From Planctomycetota bacterium (GTDB taxonomy: Bacteria > Planctomycetota > UBA1135 > UBA2386): a stretch of 64,000 bases of DNA. The DNA lies in NCBI GenBank assembly GCA_016716265.1, contig JADJWQ010000001.1:1550001-1614000 (forward strand). The letters are read 5' to 3'. This document shows, one piece after another, positions 52,764 through 61,724 of this stretch; position 1 is the first letter of the stretch, and the number at the start of each line of letters is the position of its first letter. Made by a program: the position numbers and the translations under genes. The notes under the pieces are model-generated. The model did not search any database and was not told the origin of the DNA. It saw only the letters and a list, made by a program, of their open reading frames with translations.

Positions 52764-53711
52764 GTGCTGGGCGGACGGCTGCGCGGTCTCACGTTCGACT
52801 ACGCGCGGCGGGAACTGCACGCGCTGGAGTCGCGGGCCGGGGCGGCGGTCGTGCACACGTTCGCCTGGGACCCGGCGACCTGCCTGGTGCCGACGGGGCG
52901 CTGCACGGTCGGTGCCATCCCGAGCGCGGGACACGTGGCCGGCGGCATCGCCTACGACGCGAGCAACGACGCGCTCCACGTGGTGGTGTCCAGCCCCTCG
53001 GGCCCGCCGAACAGCGAGCTGCTGAGCTGGCCGCGCGCCGCGGGTTGTCGGACACAGTGCCGGACGTCGCTGAGCGGCTGTGCACTCGGCGCCGTGCAGG
53101 CGCTGGCGTTCGACCCCAGGTCGGACACGCTGTACGCATCGGACGGCCGCACGGTGGCCTCGTTCCGGCTGCCCGGGCTGTGTCAGACACCGCTGCCGCT
53201 CGGCTGCTGCTCCGCCGGTCATCCCGCGGGCAACACCTGGGCGGGCTTCGACGTGGTCCTGTGCACCTCGCTGGGCAGTGCCGCGCCGTTCGGGCCACCC
53301 GGCTGCCCGGGAACCAACGGCGCGCCGCCGGTCCACGAGGTCACGCACGGCAATGGCTCCTGCGGTCCGCTGCAGGGCGCGCCGGTCGTCTACTCGCTTC
53401 GCAATGCCCGCCCGTCCGCGCTGGGGGTGATGCACTTCGGCCTGGACGCGACCTCCTGGAACGGGATCCCGCTGCCGCTCGACCTCTCCTTCATCGGCAT
53501 GCCCGGCTGCTACCTCAGCCACGAGATCCTCGTGAGCGTCGGTGTATTCGCCGACCCGGCGGGGAGCGCGAGTCTGTCGTTCACGTTCGGCGTGGCGCCG
53601 GTGGTCGCTGGAGTTCCGATCTACACGACGATCGCGGTCGTCGATTTCGGTGCGAACGCCATCAGCGTCGTGCACAGCAACGCGATGCGCGTCACGCTCG
53701 GTGTGCCATGA
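52764..53711 (+). CDS. Exported propeller-like protein, probably 5'-truncated
   Basis: At least 315 residues. The body has propeller-type repeats (LRGLTFDYARRELHALESRA, HVAGGIAYDASNDALHVVVS, VQALAFDPRSDTLYASDGRT). The end is the shared C-terminal module (GCPGTNGAPPVHEVTHGNGS, LSFIGMPGCYLSHEILVS, SNAMRVTLGVP). GTG 52764 is the only start after protein-like sequence begins, but the coding pattern extends about 170 bases further upstream without a start. No signal peptide is found. The gene was probably truncated when the neighbouring insertion-sequence material arrived, and may be dead. Confidence 0.65.
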   Translation: MLGGRLRGLTFDYARRELHALESRAGAAVVHTFAWDPATCLVPTGRCTVGAIPSAGHVAGGIAYDASNDALHVVVSSPSGPPNSELLSWPRAAGCRTQCRTSLSGCALGAVQALAFDPRSDTLYASDGRTVASFRLPGLCQTPLPLGCCSAGHPAGNTWAGFDVVLCTSLGSAAPFGPPGCPGTNGAPPVHEVTHGNGSCGPLQGAPVVYSLRNARPSALGVMHFGLDATSWNGIPLPLDLSFIGMPGCYLSHEILVSVGVFADPAGSASLSFTFGVAPVVAGVPIYTTIAVVDFGANAISVVHSNAMRVTLGVP

Positions 53712-54019
53712 AGTCGGACAGAGCGCTACGCGAACGACGTCCGGATCCGCCGCATGGTCGCAACGTCTTCGTCGCGGCGATCGTCGTGCGGGCTCCGAAG
53801 GTGCGACTAGGTTCGACTTCGCGAATCGTGGCGGCTCGCGACGAAGCGGTGGGGCGGTGGCGAGGACACGCAGCGATCGGACCGCCCGGTGCGAGCGCAT
53901 CCTCACGCCCCACGGCGAGCTGCGACGGAGCTACCAGGGAGCTTCGCGATCGCGCACTGCGCCTGCTCCGCACGTTGCTGCATGGCGAGGCGCCCCTGCC
54001 GTCTCGACCACTGCTCTCG
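53712..54019. other. Gap, with an isolated copy of an IS-end sequence
   Basis: No gene seen. At 53808-53821 TAGGTTCGACTTCG is an exact reverse complement of CGAAGTCGAACCTA, which follows the ISKra4-like remnants at 47.6 and 51.2 kb. Confidence 0.45.
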
Positions 54020-54248
54020 TCACGCGGCTCGACATGCTCCCCATCGGCGCCTCGATCCTCGGCGTCTCCTCACCCGAGTACAGCGGCCCGACCCGCGCGC
54101 CGCGTGCTTCGTCGTCGTGCCGGCGCCGAGCAACGGGCCGGCGCCAGGCTGTTCGCGCAGTGGGACTGGGCCGGGCCCGACCTCGCCGCCGCCATACCCC
54201 GCGCTCGGTGTGTCGGCGTCCAACGCCCTGGAGGTCGTCATCCAGTGA
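54020..54248 (+). pseudogene. C-terminal fragment of an exported protein
   Basis: LDMLPIGASILGVSSPEYSG, then in shifted frames ARLFAQWDWAGPDLAA and LGVSASNALEVVIQ before a stop. The ending is the SNALEVVI strand that closes the shared C-terminal module. At least two frameshifts are present. Confidence 0.5.
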
Positions 54249-54349
54249 CGGACCGGGCATGGCATCGGTGCCAGGGCGTGGCCGAACCCGAGTCCGGACT
54301 CGAGTCACGTTGCCGGCGACCGTCTCACGGACGCCACCTCGCCATCGCA

Positions 54350-56104
54350 TCAGCGCAGCAACGACGTCGCGCGATTGGTCAGCTGCGGGCCGGCGGTCAG
54401 GAGGGCGAGGGTCTGGAAGTGCAGCGACAGACCGTGGAGCACCGGACTGTTCGGGATCGGTAGCGACACCCGGTGCGGCCCGGACGTCCCCGGATACGGG
54501 ACGACGCCGGTGACGGGCAGGATCGGCGTCGGACCGATGAGCAGCGTGCCGTACGGCGGCCAGTGCAGACTCTGCGCCGCCGTCGACAGGAACAGCACGA
54601 AGCTCGCGCCGGCAGGGCCGAAGTCGTCGATGTCCAACGTGTCGCCCAGCGATCGGCACGGGTTGCTCGCGACACCAGGCCCGCAAAGCACGCCGGTCAG
54701 GTGGGCGCTGTTCCAGCCAGTACCCGTCGCCGCGGCCGAGATCGACACCCGGCCCGAGCTGTTCATCGCCGGCCAGCCGTCGATCGCGCCATAGTTGCCG
54801 CCGGTGCCGGTCGGGCCGCCCTGGCGCGCCAGCACCGTCAGCGAGCCGTCGGCAGCGCTGAGCAGTAGCCGACCCCTGGTCTGGTTGGGATCGAGATCGC
54901 ACCAGACGACGAGATCGCCGTTGTCGGCGAGCGGGGTCATCGGCGCGCGCGAGAAGCCCAGCACGATGCACTGTCCGCCGTCGACCGGGTCGTCGAAGCA
55001 GAGTGCCGCGCGCCAGCTGCCCGGTCGGCCCACGAACCAGCCTCCGGTCGGGTTGCCGCCCAGCATGAACTCGGCGAACACCGCGATCTCGCCGCTGCCG
55101 TTGAGCAGCGCGGCCTGGAAGTCGAAGTAGGTGCCGCCGCGCGGCGTGGTCATCGCATCGGTCAGATACCACGCGTCGGTGCCGTTGCTCCGCACGGCGA
55201 TGCCGGTGTTGACCGGACCGCCCGTGGTGATGATGCGGAACGCGACCTGCCCGCAGTCGTTGATCGACGGCAGCGGGCCAGCGAACACCGTGGTGCCGTC
55301 GACGAAGCCGAAGCTCTCGCTGCCCAGCATCGCCACGGTGGCGCCGCCGGGCGCGGGATCACCGACGACGCAAAAGCGGCTCACCGTCCCCGACTGCCAG
55401 CGGAAGATGTCGGCCAGGTACGGGTTGCTGCCTGTGCTGCGCGCCAGGAACAGGACCTGACCGTCGCGGTCGAGCGAACCGGGTCCGAGCGCGGTGAACA
55501 CCCCACCCAGGGGCGAGGGGTCGCCGACCGCGGCGACCTTGACGATGGTCTGGCTGCCGGCGAGGAAGAGAAACAGACCCCGCCCGGTGCTGCCGTTCAC
55601 GATGTCGGCGAGGAAGAGCACGTCGCCGGCTTCGTTGATCGGTGGCGCGAAGACCGTGCTGCTGAAGAAACCAGCGAAGGTGCCGCCGACCGGCGATGGG
55701 TCGCCGCAGGTCCCGTGCCGGCCCGAACCGCCGCCCCCGCCACAGCCCATCGCGATCGCCCGCACGCCCGTGCTGTCGGCGACGAAGATGCCCTGGTTGC
55801 GCGCGCCGCTGGCTTCCGCGAAGAACGCGATGTCGCCATTCCGGTTGACACAGGCCGGGTTCATGAAGGCATTGGTGATCAGCGTCGCGCCGCCGCCGTT
55901 GACGATGGGCTGACCGTCGTAGGCGGCGACCAGCGTGCCGCACAGCGACGCCGTGGACGTCGGCGCCGATGTGTTGATCGACGCTCGATCCGAGCCTGCC
56001 CGGCCATGCGGCTCGACGATACCGTCGCGCACCCGCACGAAGTGCTGCGCGCAGATGGGCGCGATCAGGAGAGGAATCGTGATCCAGCAAGAGCGTGTTG
56101 ACAT
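54350..56104 (-). CDS. Exported repeat protein with GDPSPxGG motifs and a C-terminal module
   Basis: This is a 584-residue protein. The signal peptide is SCWITIPLLIAPICAQ. Repeats of about 60 residues carry GDPSPVGGTFAGF, GDPSPLGGVFTALG and GDPAPGGATVAML, each followed by INEAGDVLFLAD, LDRDGQVLFLAR or INDCGQVAFRI. This matches a family of planctomycete and related exported proteins sometimes labelled DUF7453. The final 110 residues (FVLFLSTAAQSLHWPPYGTL, TGVVPYPGTSGPHRVSLPIP) resemble the C-terminal module of its neighbours. Function is unknown; a propeller fold is likely. ATG 56104 opens the signal peptide. Confidence 0.8.
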   Translation of the reverse strand: MSTRSCWITIPLLIAPICAQHFVRVRDGIVEPHGRAGSDRASINTSAPTSTASLCGTLVAAYDGQPIVNGGGATLITNAFMNPACVNRNGDIAFFAEASGARNQGIFVADSTGVRAIAMGCGGGGGSGRHGTCGDPSPVGGTFAGFFSSTVFAPPINEAGDVLFLADIVNGSTGRGLFLFLAGSQTIVKVAAVGDPSPLGGVFTALGPGSLDRDGQVLFLARSTGSNPYLADIFRWQSGTVSRFCVVGDPAPGGATVAMLGSESFGFVDGTTVFAGPLPSINDCGQVAFRIITTGGPVNTGIAVRSNGTDAWYLTDAMTTPRGGTYFDFQAALLNGSGEIAVFAEFMLGGNPTGGWFVGRPGSWRAALCFDDPVDGGQCIVLGFSRAPMTPLADNGDLVVWCDLDPNQTRGRLLLSAADGSLTVLARQGGPTGTGGNYGAIDGWPAMNSSGRVSISAAATGTGWNSAHLTGVLCGPGVASNPCRSLGDTLDIDDFGPAGASFVLFLSTAAQSLHWPPYGTLLIGPTPILPVTGVVPYPGTSGPHRVSLPIPNSPVLHGLSLHFQTLALLTAGPQLTNRATSLLR

Positions 56105-56479
56105 GTCTGCGTCCTGCTCACGGTGTCGATGGCCTCGGAGGGAAGGCGGGACACCCGAACTCGGCGCGGCGCGACGAGGCGAGCAAGCAACGCCCTGCGC
56201 CGTCGGGCACGGGAGGTTGTCGGAGAGGATCGCACGCGTTCTCTTCGCGAGCGCCGAGCGTGCGGCATTCTATCCGGCCGCGACTCCGTGCGGCTGGCGC
56301 CGGTCCAGCGCCCGTCCTGTCCGAACAACGAGCCGACACGAGTCCGCCAGTCGGTCTGACGCGAACGGCCGATACCCGCGCGTCGACATCGTTCTTCTCG
56401 GCGTGGCCCGGGCGGTCCGGTTTCCCTCACCCACCCGACTCCCCAAGACCTGTGGACCACCTCGGGCCGCAGGGCTACG
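56105..56479. other. Gap without a recognisable gene
   Basis: Region upstream of the GDPSP-repeat gene. No coding signal is seen on either strand. It probably holds that gene's promoter, but no box stands out. Confidence 0.4.
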
Positions 56480-56935
56480 CGAGCGTCATGGTGCAGCCAG
56501 CCGCCGAGCCGCTCGGTCTCGAACCCGTCGCCCTCGCCGGCGCGGCCGGCTCCCGGTCGTCGCTCGATCAGCGCGTCGCCGAGTCCTGGGTGTAGCCGCT
56601 CGCAGTCGTCGTGCACGGCGTACTCCCGCAGCGCCCGGCGATCGCGTTGATGTTCGGCGCCTCGTGCGAGGTCGTCACCGGACACACGCCGGCGTCGTTC
56701 AGGATGAGCTCGAATCGGCCGCTGGACTCCGTGTCGCGACCGGGGATCAGGAACCGCCTGGCGCGGAGGAGGCGGTCGTCACGGTCGGTCAGGTTGCGCG
56801 CGACCTGTGCCGTGAACGCGTCGTCAGGGTTGGTGGTGATGCCGGCGATCTCGATGGCGCGCGTCGCGTTGCCGATCACGAAGGGCACGTAGTGCGTGAC
56901 CAGCCCCCGATCGGGCCGCTCCCGGCCAGCGTGCG
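56480..56935 (-). mobile_element. Integrase-core transposase, C-terminal remnant
   Basis: In one frame FVIGNATRAIEIAGITTNPD, FTAQVARNLTDRDDRLLRAR, RFLIPGRDTESSGRFELILN, DAGVCPVTTSHEAPNINAIA, then in another LHPGLGDALIERRPGAG and ETERLGGWLHHDAR. This is the rve-type catalytic domain (ARNLTD...DRDTKF...DAGVxxVxTPxQAPNxNAxAER...HQGLGNRLIE...RRERLGGLL). One catalytic aspartate is present in GRDTE. The frameshift and missing N-terminus make it dead. Confidence 0.7.
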
Positions 56936-57274
56936 CCCGTGAAGGCGAGGCTCTTGCCCGGCTGAGCACGGTGAGCCCGTGAGTCGTGAACGACGTGTCC
57001 CGAACAGCGTGGCGCGCCAGGTCCGATCGCCGTGGCGCGCGACACGAGGCCGGGTAGCCACCGCGGTCTGCGAACGCGTTCACGATTTGCTTCACGGAGC
57101 GCTCGCGGAACTCCGGTAGGCACGCACTCCCCGGGCGGAGCGCCCAATCCCCCCTTGTCCTTCCTGCGGGCTGGCGGCGTCCAATCCTCCGCACGCGACG
57201 GCAGGCGACGTCGTCCCGGTTCTCCCCGACGCAGAGTGAGTCTGCGCCACGCACCCGACCGCTCGGATTCCGGC
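56936..57274. other. Gap holding a hairpin-bearing repeat
   Basis: No gene is seen apart from the repeat at 57119-57177. The last part is the leader of the next gene. Confidence 0.4.
57119..57177 (+). repeat. Copy 2 of the ~58-bp hairpin-bearing repeat
   Basis: Similar to 47911-47969, with GGGCG-GAG-CGCCC at its centre. The loop differs from copy 1 (TAT) while the stem is kept. Confidence 0.6.
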
Positions 57275-57280
57275 TACGAT
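57275..57280 (+). promoter_or_regulatory. -10-like box TACGAT
   Basis: Hexamer in cggctacgatccc, 45 bases before the ATG at 57326. It matches the box at 30126. Confidence 0.4.
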
Positions 57281-57325
57281 CCCGCCTCCCCCCAGCCCGC
57301 GCCGCGCCGACCCTCGGAGTCCGCT

Positions 57326-58630
57326 ATGTTCCGTCTCCTCCGCTCGCCGCTCTCGACTTTCACGGTCTCGTTGCTCGGCCTCGCGACGGCCGCGCCCGCC
57401 CAAGTCGAGGACGGCGCCTACGTCGTGTCGCTCGCGCCCGGCGGCCTTGCCGTTGTCGACCGCGGCGGGACCGTCCGAGCCGTCCAGGGGCTCCCCGCGA
57501 CCTCGACCACCGAAGCGCCGACGGTCGTCGTGCGACCCGACGACGGTCTGCTCTGGGTCGGGGAGGTCCGGCGGGGCGGAGGCGTGCCGATCAACCTGCA
57601 CGAGGTGCTCGTCTCGGGCAGCACGGGAGTCGTCATGCGCACGATCGGGATCGGCACGACGCGCGCGCTCGGTGGCGAGGCCGGTGTCTCGAAGATGCAC
57701 TCGCTCCCTGACGGCGGCGTCGTCGTGCTCACCAACGGACTGGCCGCAGACCAGCCACAGCACGTCGGCCTCGTGGTCGTCACCCGCTCCGGGGTTGTGA
57801 CTCCCGTGGCACTGCCACCGGTCGGTGACTTCGTACCGAGTGCGATGGCCGTGGATCCGACCGGCGGCACCGCCTGGATCGCGGTGAGCCCGCTGCAGGG
57901 GCGATCCTCCGACCTCTACGCGATTCCTCTCGGCGGCGGCGGTGGGCGGCGAATCGGCACGACCGCCTTTCTCACCGGCTTGACCTTCGACGGCCACGGC
58001 AACCTGCTCGGCTCGTCCAACGACCGGATCGTGCAGGTCGACCCGACGACCGCACAGGTCAGCCTCGTCGCATGGCTGACCGACTTCGTGGCGGACGTTC
58101 GCGTCGAGGCAGCGACGGACCAGCCGCTCGTCGTGCGAAACTCACTCGGCCCGATCATGGGACATGTCGAGCGCCTCGACCCATCCGGCGCGCTCGTCAC
58201 CGTCGCGACGTTGCCCGGTGCGACGCTGCGCAGCATTACGGTCCGCGACGATCCCCGCACGTACGGCGGTCGGACCACCGGCTCCTCGACGTACGACTGG
58301 GAGGTGAGCCCGGCGCCGGGAGGCGTCCCCTCGCGCGGCAATGCCGGGTTCGGCGTCCGCGTGGTGAGCCTCGCCGGATCGTTCCGCCCAGGGCTCCTGG
58401 TCGCCAGCACGGCTCCCGGACTTCTCGCCGTGGCAGGGCTGGAAGTCCTGCTCGATCCCGCCGTGGCCTTCCCCGCCGGAGTGGTTGCCGGCCCTGGCGT
58501 CGTGCCATTGCCGGTGCCGACGACGATTCCCGTCGGAACATACCTGTTCCTGCAGAGCTTCCATCCGGATCCCGGAGCACCGTCGGGCTGGGCGGCAACG
58601 TCCGGCCAGCTGATCGCGATCATGAACTGA
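57326..58630 (+). CDS. Exported propeller-like protein with shared C-terminal module
   Basis: This is a 434-residue protein. The signal peptide is STFTVSLLGLATAAPAQ. Residues 25-320 contain NHL/SMP30-like strands (GLLWVGEVRRGGGVPINLHE, PSAMAVDPTGGTAWIAVSPL, TGLTFDGHGNLLGSSNDRIV). The last 110 residues (YDWEVSPAPGGVPSRGNAGF...FLQSFHPDPGAPSGWAATSG) are a version of the shared C-terminal module. No catalytic residues are assignable. The ATG at 57326 opens the signal peptide and follows TCGGAG. It is one of the few intact genes in the transposon-rich part of the window. Confidence 0.82.
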   Translation: MFRLLRSPLSTFTVSLLGLATAAPAQVEDGAYVVSLAPGGLAVVDRGGTVRAVQGLPATSTTEAPTVVVRPDDGLLWVGEVRRGGGVPINLHEVLVSGSTGVVMRTIGIGTTRALGGEAGVSKMHSLPDGGVVVLTNGLAADQPQHVGLVVVTRSGVVTPVALPPVGDFVPSAMAVDPTGGTAWIAVSPLQGRSSDLYAIPLGGGGGRRIGTTAFLTGLTFDGHGNLLGSSNDRIVQVDPTTAQVSLVAWLTDFVADVRVEAATDQPLVVRNSLGPIMGHVERLDPSGALVTVATLPGATLRSITVRDDPRTYGGRTTGSSTYDWEVSPAPGGVPSRGNAGFGVRVVSLAGSFRPGLLVASTAPGLLAVAGLEVLLDPAVAFPAGVVAGPGVVPLPVPTTIPVGTYLFLQSFHPDPGAPSGWAATSGQLIAIMN

Positions 58631-58734
58631 CACGCCGGGGCCGAAGCGGCCACTCGCCCCGTGCGCCCTCGTCTACCGCGACCCGGCCCCGTGGCTCTGC
58701 GCTCGCCGTGCGTGGCCCCGCACCCGACACGACG

Positions 58735-58945
58735 CCACACTCCGGCGTCCGCCTGGCCGCCGTCGCGGTCCAAGTCGTCGCGACGGTACCGTTCCTGCCG
58801 CTGCTACCGGACGACTGCGTCAACCGGAAGGACGACCAGAACTTCGTCCGCAACGAGGCGTGGCGCGGGCTGTCGCTCGACCATCTGCAATGGATGCTCA
58901 CGACGTTCCATTGCGTTGACGATGGCCCGCTGTCGTGGCCGCCGG
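58735..58945 (+). pseudogene. TMTC-like membrane protein, N-terminal fragment
   Basis: VQVVATVPFLPLLPDDCVNR, KDDQNFVRNEAWRGLSLDHL and QWMLTTFHCVDDGPLS resemble the first extracytoplasmic loop of TPR-containing membrane glycosyltransferase-like proteins (FVNWDDxxNFxxNxxYRGLSxxxLxWMFTTFHxGHYxPLS). The rest of the gene is absent; an FHA fragment on the other strand begins at once. Confidence 0.6.
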
Positions 58946-58959
58946 TCCCGGCACTGCCC

Positions 58960-59225
58960 GGGTCGCTGGACCGGCACACCAGCGTGGCCGCCGAGGACCT
59001 GCCGAGCGCGATCCGATCGCCGTCCCGCAGCCGGTGCTCGGTGACGGGCTGGTCGTTGCAGTAGGTGCCGGCCTTGCTGCCGACGTCGCGCAGGATGAAG
59101 TCGCTCTCGCGCCGCTCGATCTCGGCGCGGCACTTGGAGACCTGGGCGACCGCGATCTGGACCTGGTTGTCGTCGGCGCGGCCGATCCTGGTGACGGCGG
59201 CATGCAGGGGGACGACGCGGCGCCG
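58960..59225 (-). pseudogene. FHA-domain fragment
   Basis: PLHAAVTRIGRADDNQVQIA, VSKCRAEIERRESDFILRDV, GSKAGTYCNDQPV and HRLRDGDRIALG form a near-complete forkhead-associated (phosphothreonine-binding) domain. The normal SRRHAEI is SKCRAEI, and N of GSxNGT is A, so peptide binding is probably weakened. No credible start or stop frames the domain. The surrounding frame is not protein-like, so it is treated as a remnant. Confidence 0.6.
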
Positions 59226-59431
59226 GGAGGGGGCGGACACTCGAGCCGTGGTGGAGGAGCTGCGCGCGCTTCGGGTTCCATGGCAACGCCCGCGGGGCAG
59301 CGCACTCGCGGACCATGGCGGAGTGCCGCCATCCTGATGGTGCCAGGAGGGCAAACCACAGCGGGTGCCGGTGTCCGTCGTGGTTCGTCGTGCGGTAGGA
59401 CCTGGCGACCGCAGAGCTGAGGAGTGTGTGG

Positions 59432-59870
59432 ATGCGCCCCGTCGCCCAGTGCTCGTTTCCCGTTGCGAAGCTGACCGCGACCCTGATCGCGTCGTACGCG
59501 CTGCACCTACACGCTCAGCTTCCGGTCTCACCTTCCCTCGTCGCCGACCTCGAGCCGGGCCCCAACGACTCCAACCCCCACGCGTTCCAGCGCGTGGGAG
59601 ATCGCGCGCTGTTCTTCGCGACCACCGTCGCGCTCGGGACCGAGCTGTATGCGACCGACGGGACACCGCGTGGTACCGAGCCGTTGCTCGACCTGGATCC
59701 GGGGAGGACGACTTCGCCGCCGTCCTGGAATGGGGGCCTTCGAAGGGATCGGCTTGTTCGTGGGGACCGATGGCGTGAGCAGCGGCATCTGGTGCACCGA
59801 CGGGACGCCGATGGGAACCTGCCTTCTGCACGCGGTCACGGTCAGGCCCGTAGGAGGTTCAAAGGGGTGT
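59432..59870 (+). pseudogene. ELWxxDGT-repeat exported protein, frameshifted and truncated
   Basis: A signal-peptide-like start (LTATLIASYALHLHAQ) is followed by SLVADLEPGPNDSNPHAFQR and GTELYATDGTPRGTEPLLDL. After a frameshift near 59730, GAFEGIGLFVGTDGVSSGIW and CTDGTPMGTCLLHAV continue in another frame. ELW/ELYxxDGTxxGT is the signature of this repeat family. Homology stops where the IS91-like sequence begins. Confidence 0.7.
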
Positions 59871-59879
59871 CCGGCGCAG

Positions 59880-60779
59880 CGACCGGGTAGCCGAAGCGCG
59901 TTCGTGAACTCGAAGGTCCTCGCCGAGGGCTCTCCGGCGGAGTCAGGCCAAGGAGGTCTTGCCGACCGTCGGGCGTCGGTGAGCAACCAGGGCAGACCCC
60001 GGGCGTGAGACGACCTCGGATCCGACCGCGATGGAGGGCGTTGATCAGTTTCAGTCCGGCCAGAGGCCCACCCCGGCGGGCGGTGCGAGGGGCGGGAGTT
60101 CGGCCGGCAGGTCCGGCCAGGTCGAGATTCGGACGATCGTGCTCGGGTCGGTGATGAACGTCAGGAGTTGACGTCGGGTCTGGCAGCGAGGGCACACCAG
60201 AACGTCCACCCCAGAACAGCGCAGCATGAGCTTGGCCCAGGAGTGGCGTCGTGACGTGGGCTGCTCGTCATCACGTTCGTCGCGCGGGGCCGAGCACCGT
60301 CGCTGAGTCGAACGGAAGGCGGGTGGCGATTCGTCTTCAGCAGGCGGAGGCGGCACGACCCGATCGCGGTACGACGCGCACGGTGCGAACGCTCCGTGGT
60401 AGGTCACCAGGTTTCGCCGCGGGCGAGGCACCAACGCGGCCAGCCGCTCGATCAATACCGGCGGCTCGAAGACGATCAGCTTGGTCCCGTCCTGCCACGA
60501 CCGCTCGAACCTGTAGACGACCCTGCCGTCGCGAGTCCAGGCCAGGCGGTCCTCGTCGATGGCCGGGCGCAGGACGTATGCGCACAGCCGCTCCAGGGCT
60601 TCGCGGCGGCCGGACTCGACCGCGGTCGCCGCGTGCGACGAGAAGCCGCGGTAGCGCGCCTGCTGATCGAAGGCAGCCACGCCGTCACGAATCGCGTCCG
60701 GATCGCGCCAGCGTGGCACCGCGCGACCAGCATGTTCGCCGAACGCTATTCGGCCCCGGATCGCGGCTGCCCGACAAGC
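59880..60779 (-). mobile_element. IS91-like transposase remnant (copy C, best preserved)
   Basis: Codons from about 60776 down to the stop at 60051 encode the middle and C-terminal parts of an IS91-type transposase: GRIAFGEHAGRAVPRWRDPD, CAYVLRPAIDEDRLAWTRDG, ERLAALVPRPRRNLVTYHGA, DVLVCPRCQTRRQLLTFITD and DLPAELPPLAPPA. The CPRC motif is half of the zinc site. The N-terminal Y2/HUH catalytic region is missing. The frame continues upstream into a different, integrase-type transposase, which marks a recombination junction. The sequence from 60050 down to about 59880 is the element's non-coding end. Confidence 0.75.
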
Positions 60780-61440
60780 GTCGAGGGCGCTTCCGGCCTC
60801 GCAGCGAATGTCGTGGCGCCGGCGCTCGACCTTCGAAGGCCGACAACCGGAGTCGTCCATGACCCGCCGGGCGGTCTGGACGGAAACTCGATGCGACGGC
60901 GACGCAGCTGACTGCGGATCTGGCTCGGTCCCGGACCAGGGTGCTTTTTCCACTCCGCCAGGATCTCACGGGCGCGCGAGGCATCGATGTCGTCCGGCGC
61001 CGGGCCGCTGTTCGGAGCCGGGTCGTCGCCACTCGCCGCGCGCTTCGCCAGGCGCTGCCACTCGTAGTTTGCGAAGCGGCTGACGCCGAGCCTTCGTGAC
61101 GCGTCGCTCACGCTCTCGGAGGCGGCGAGCTTCAGCGCCTGGACCTTCTCCGAGGGCGCGCGACGGCTCGCCGGTCGCGCCGACCCGGAACTGCGATCGG
61201 CGAGAAGCTCCCCTGGCCGATCGTCGACGCCCGCCACCGGCTCGGTGGTGTCCGGCTGGTCGCCGGACGTCTGGTCCGTGTGCTCACCGACAGCCTCGGT
61301 CGATTGGCGCGCCAGGCGATGACGCCAGTTCAACACCGTGCTCCCGGTGACCTCGTGCCGGCGGGCGGCGGCAGCCCCCCGAGCTCCCACGCGTCAAGCA
61401 AGATCCGCTCCCGCTCGGCCGGCGCGTAGCTCCGATGACG
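60780..61440 (-). mobile_element. Integrase-type transposase, N-terminal remnant
   Basis: SYAPAERERILLDAWE, then (frameshift) ARRHEVTGSTVLNWRHRLAR as a helix-turn-helix, ASRRLGVSRFANYEWQRLAK, AREILAEWKKHPGPGPSQIR and, after another shift, VSVQTARRVMDDSGCRPSKV. This is the DNA-binding half of IS3/IS481-like transposases (HPGxGPSQIRxxLRRxG...TxRRVMEDxGYRPPKV). The integrase catalytic half is absent here but occurs as a remnant at 56.5-56.9 kb on the same strand. Confidence 0.7.
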
Positions 61441-61459
61441 CCGACGCGGGCCGTCGACT

Positions 61460-61560
61460 TCTCTCATCGATCACCTGCGCGAGCCGACGCCCGACACCGC
61501 TGGACCGTTCGAAGTATCGGGCTTCAACTCGCGTGGCCGATGCTCGGCGAGCGCACTTAC
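61460..61560 (+). repeat. Copy 2 of the ~100-bp repeat (integrase-type IS end)
   Basis: Highly similar to 42737-42836. It lies immediately upstream of the N-terminal integrase remnant. Confidence 0.75.
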
Positions 61561-61724
61561 GCTCGGCGGGCATGGGGTTGGCGCTCCGGTGCGGATTCGC
61601 TCGCGGAGACCACGCACGATCGATCCAACCTCTTCTCGATCCAGTGGCCATGGGGCATCCTGGTGCTCGTTCTCTCGCCAAGGCCGCGCGAATGCGTCGG
61701 CAAGCGACAACCACTCGAGACGAC

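Noticed and set aside
51218..54463. 1081-codon plus-strand frame
   Set aside because: It crosses IS91 debris, the antisense of the GIY-YIG gene and an exported-protein gene in a different frame. Its translation has no continuous domain.
58620..59831. A full 403-residue FHA protein
   Set aside because: Only about 85 residues are FHA-like. The rest of the frame is low-complexity and overlaps a TMTC-like fragment on the other strand.
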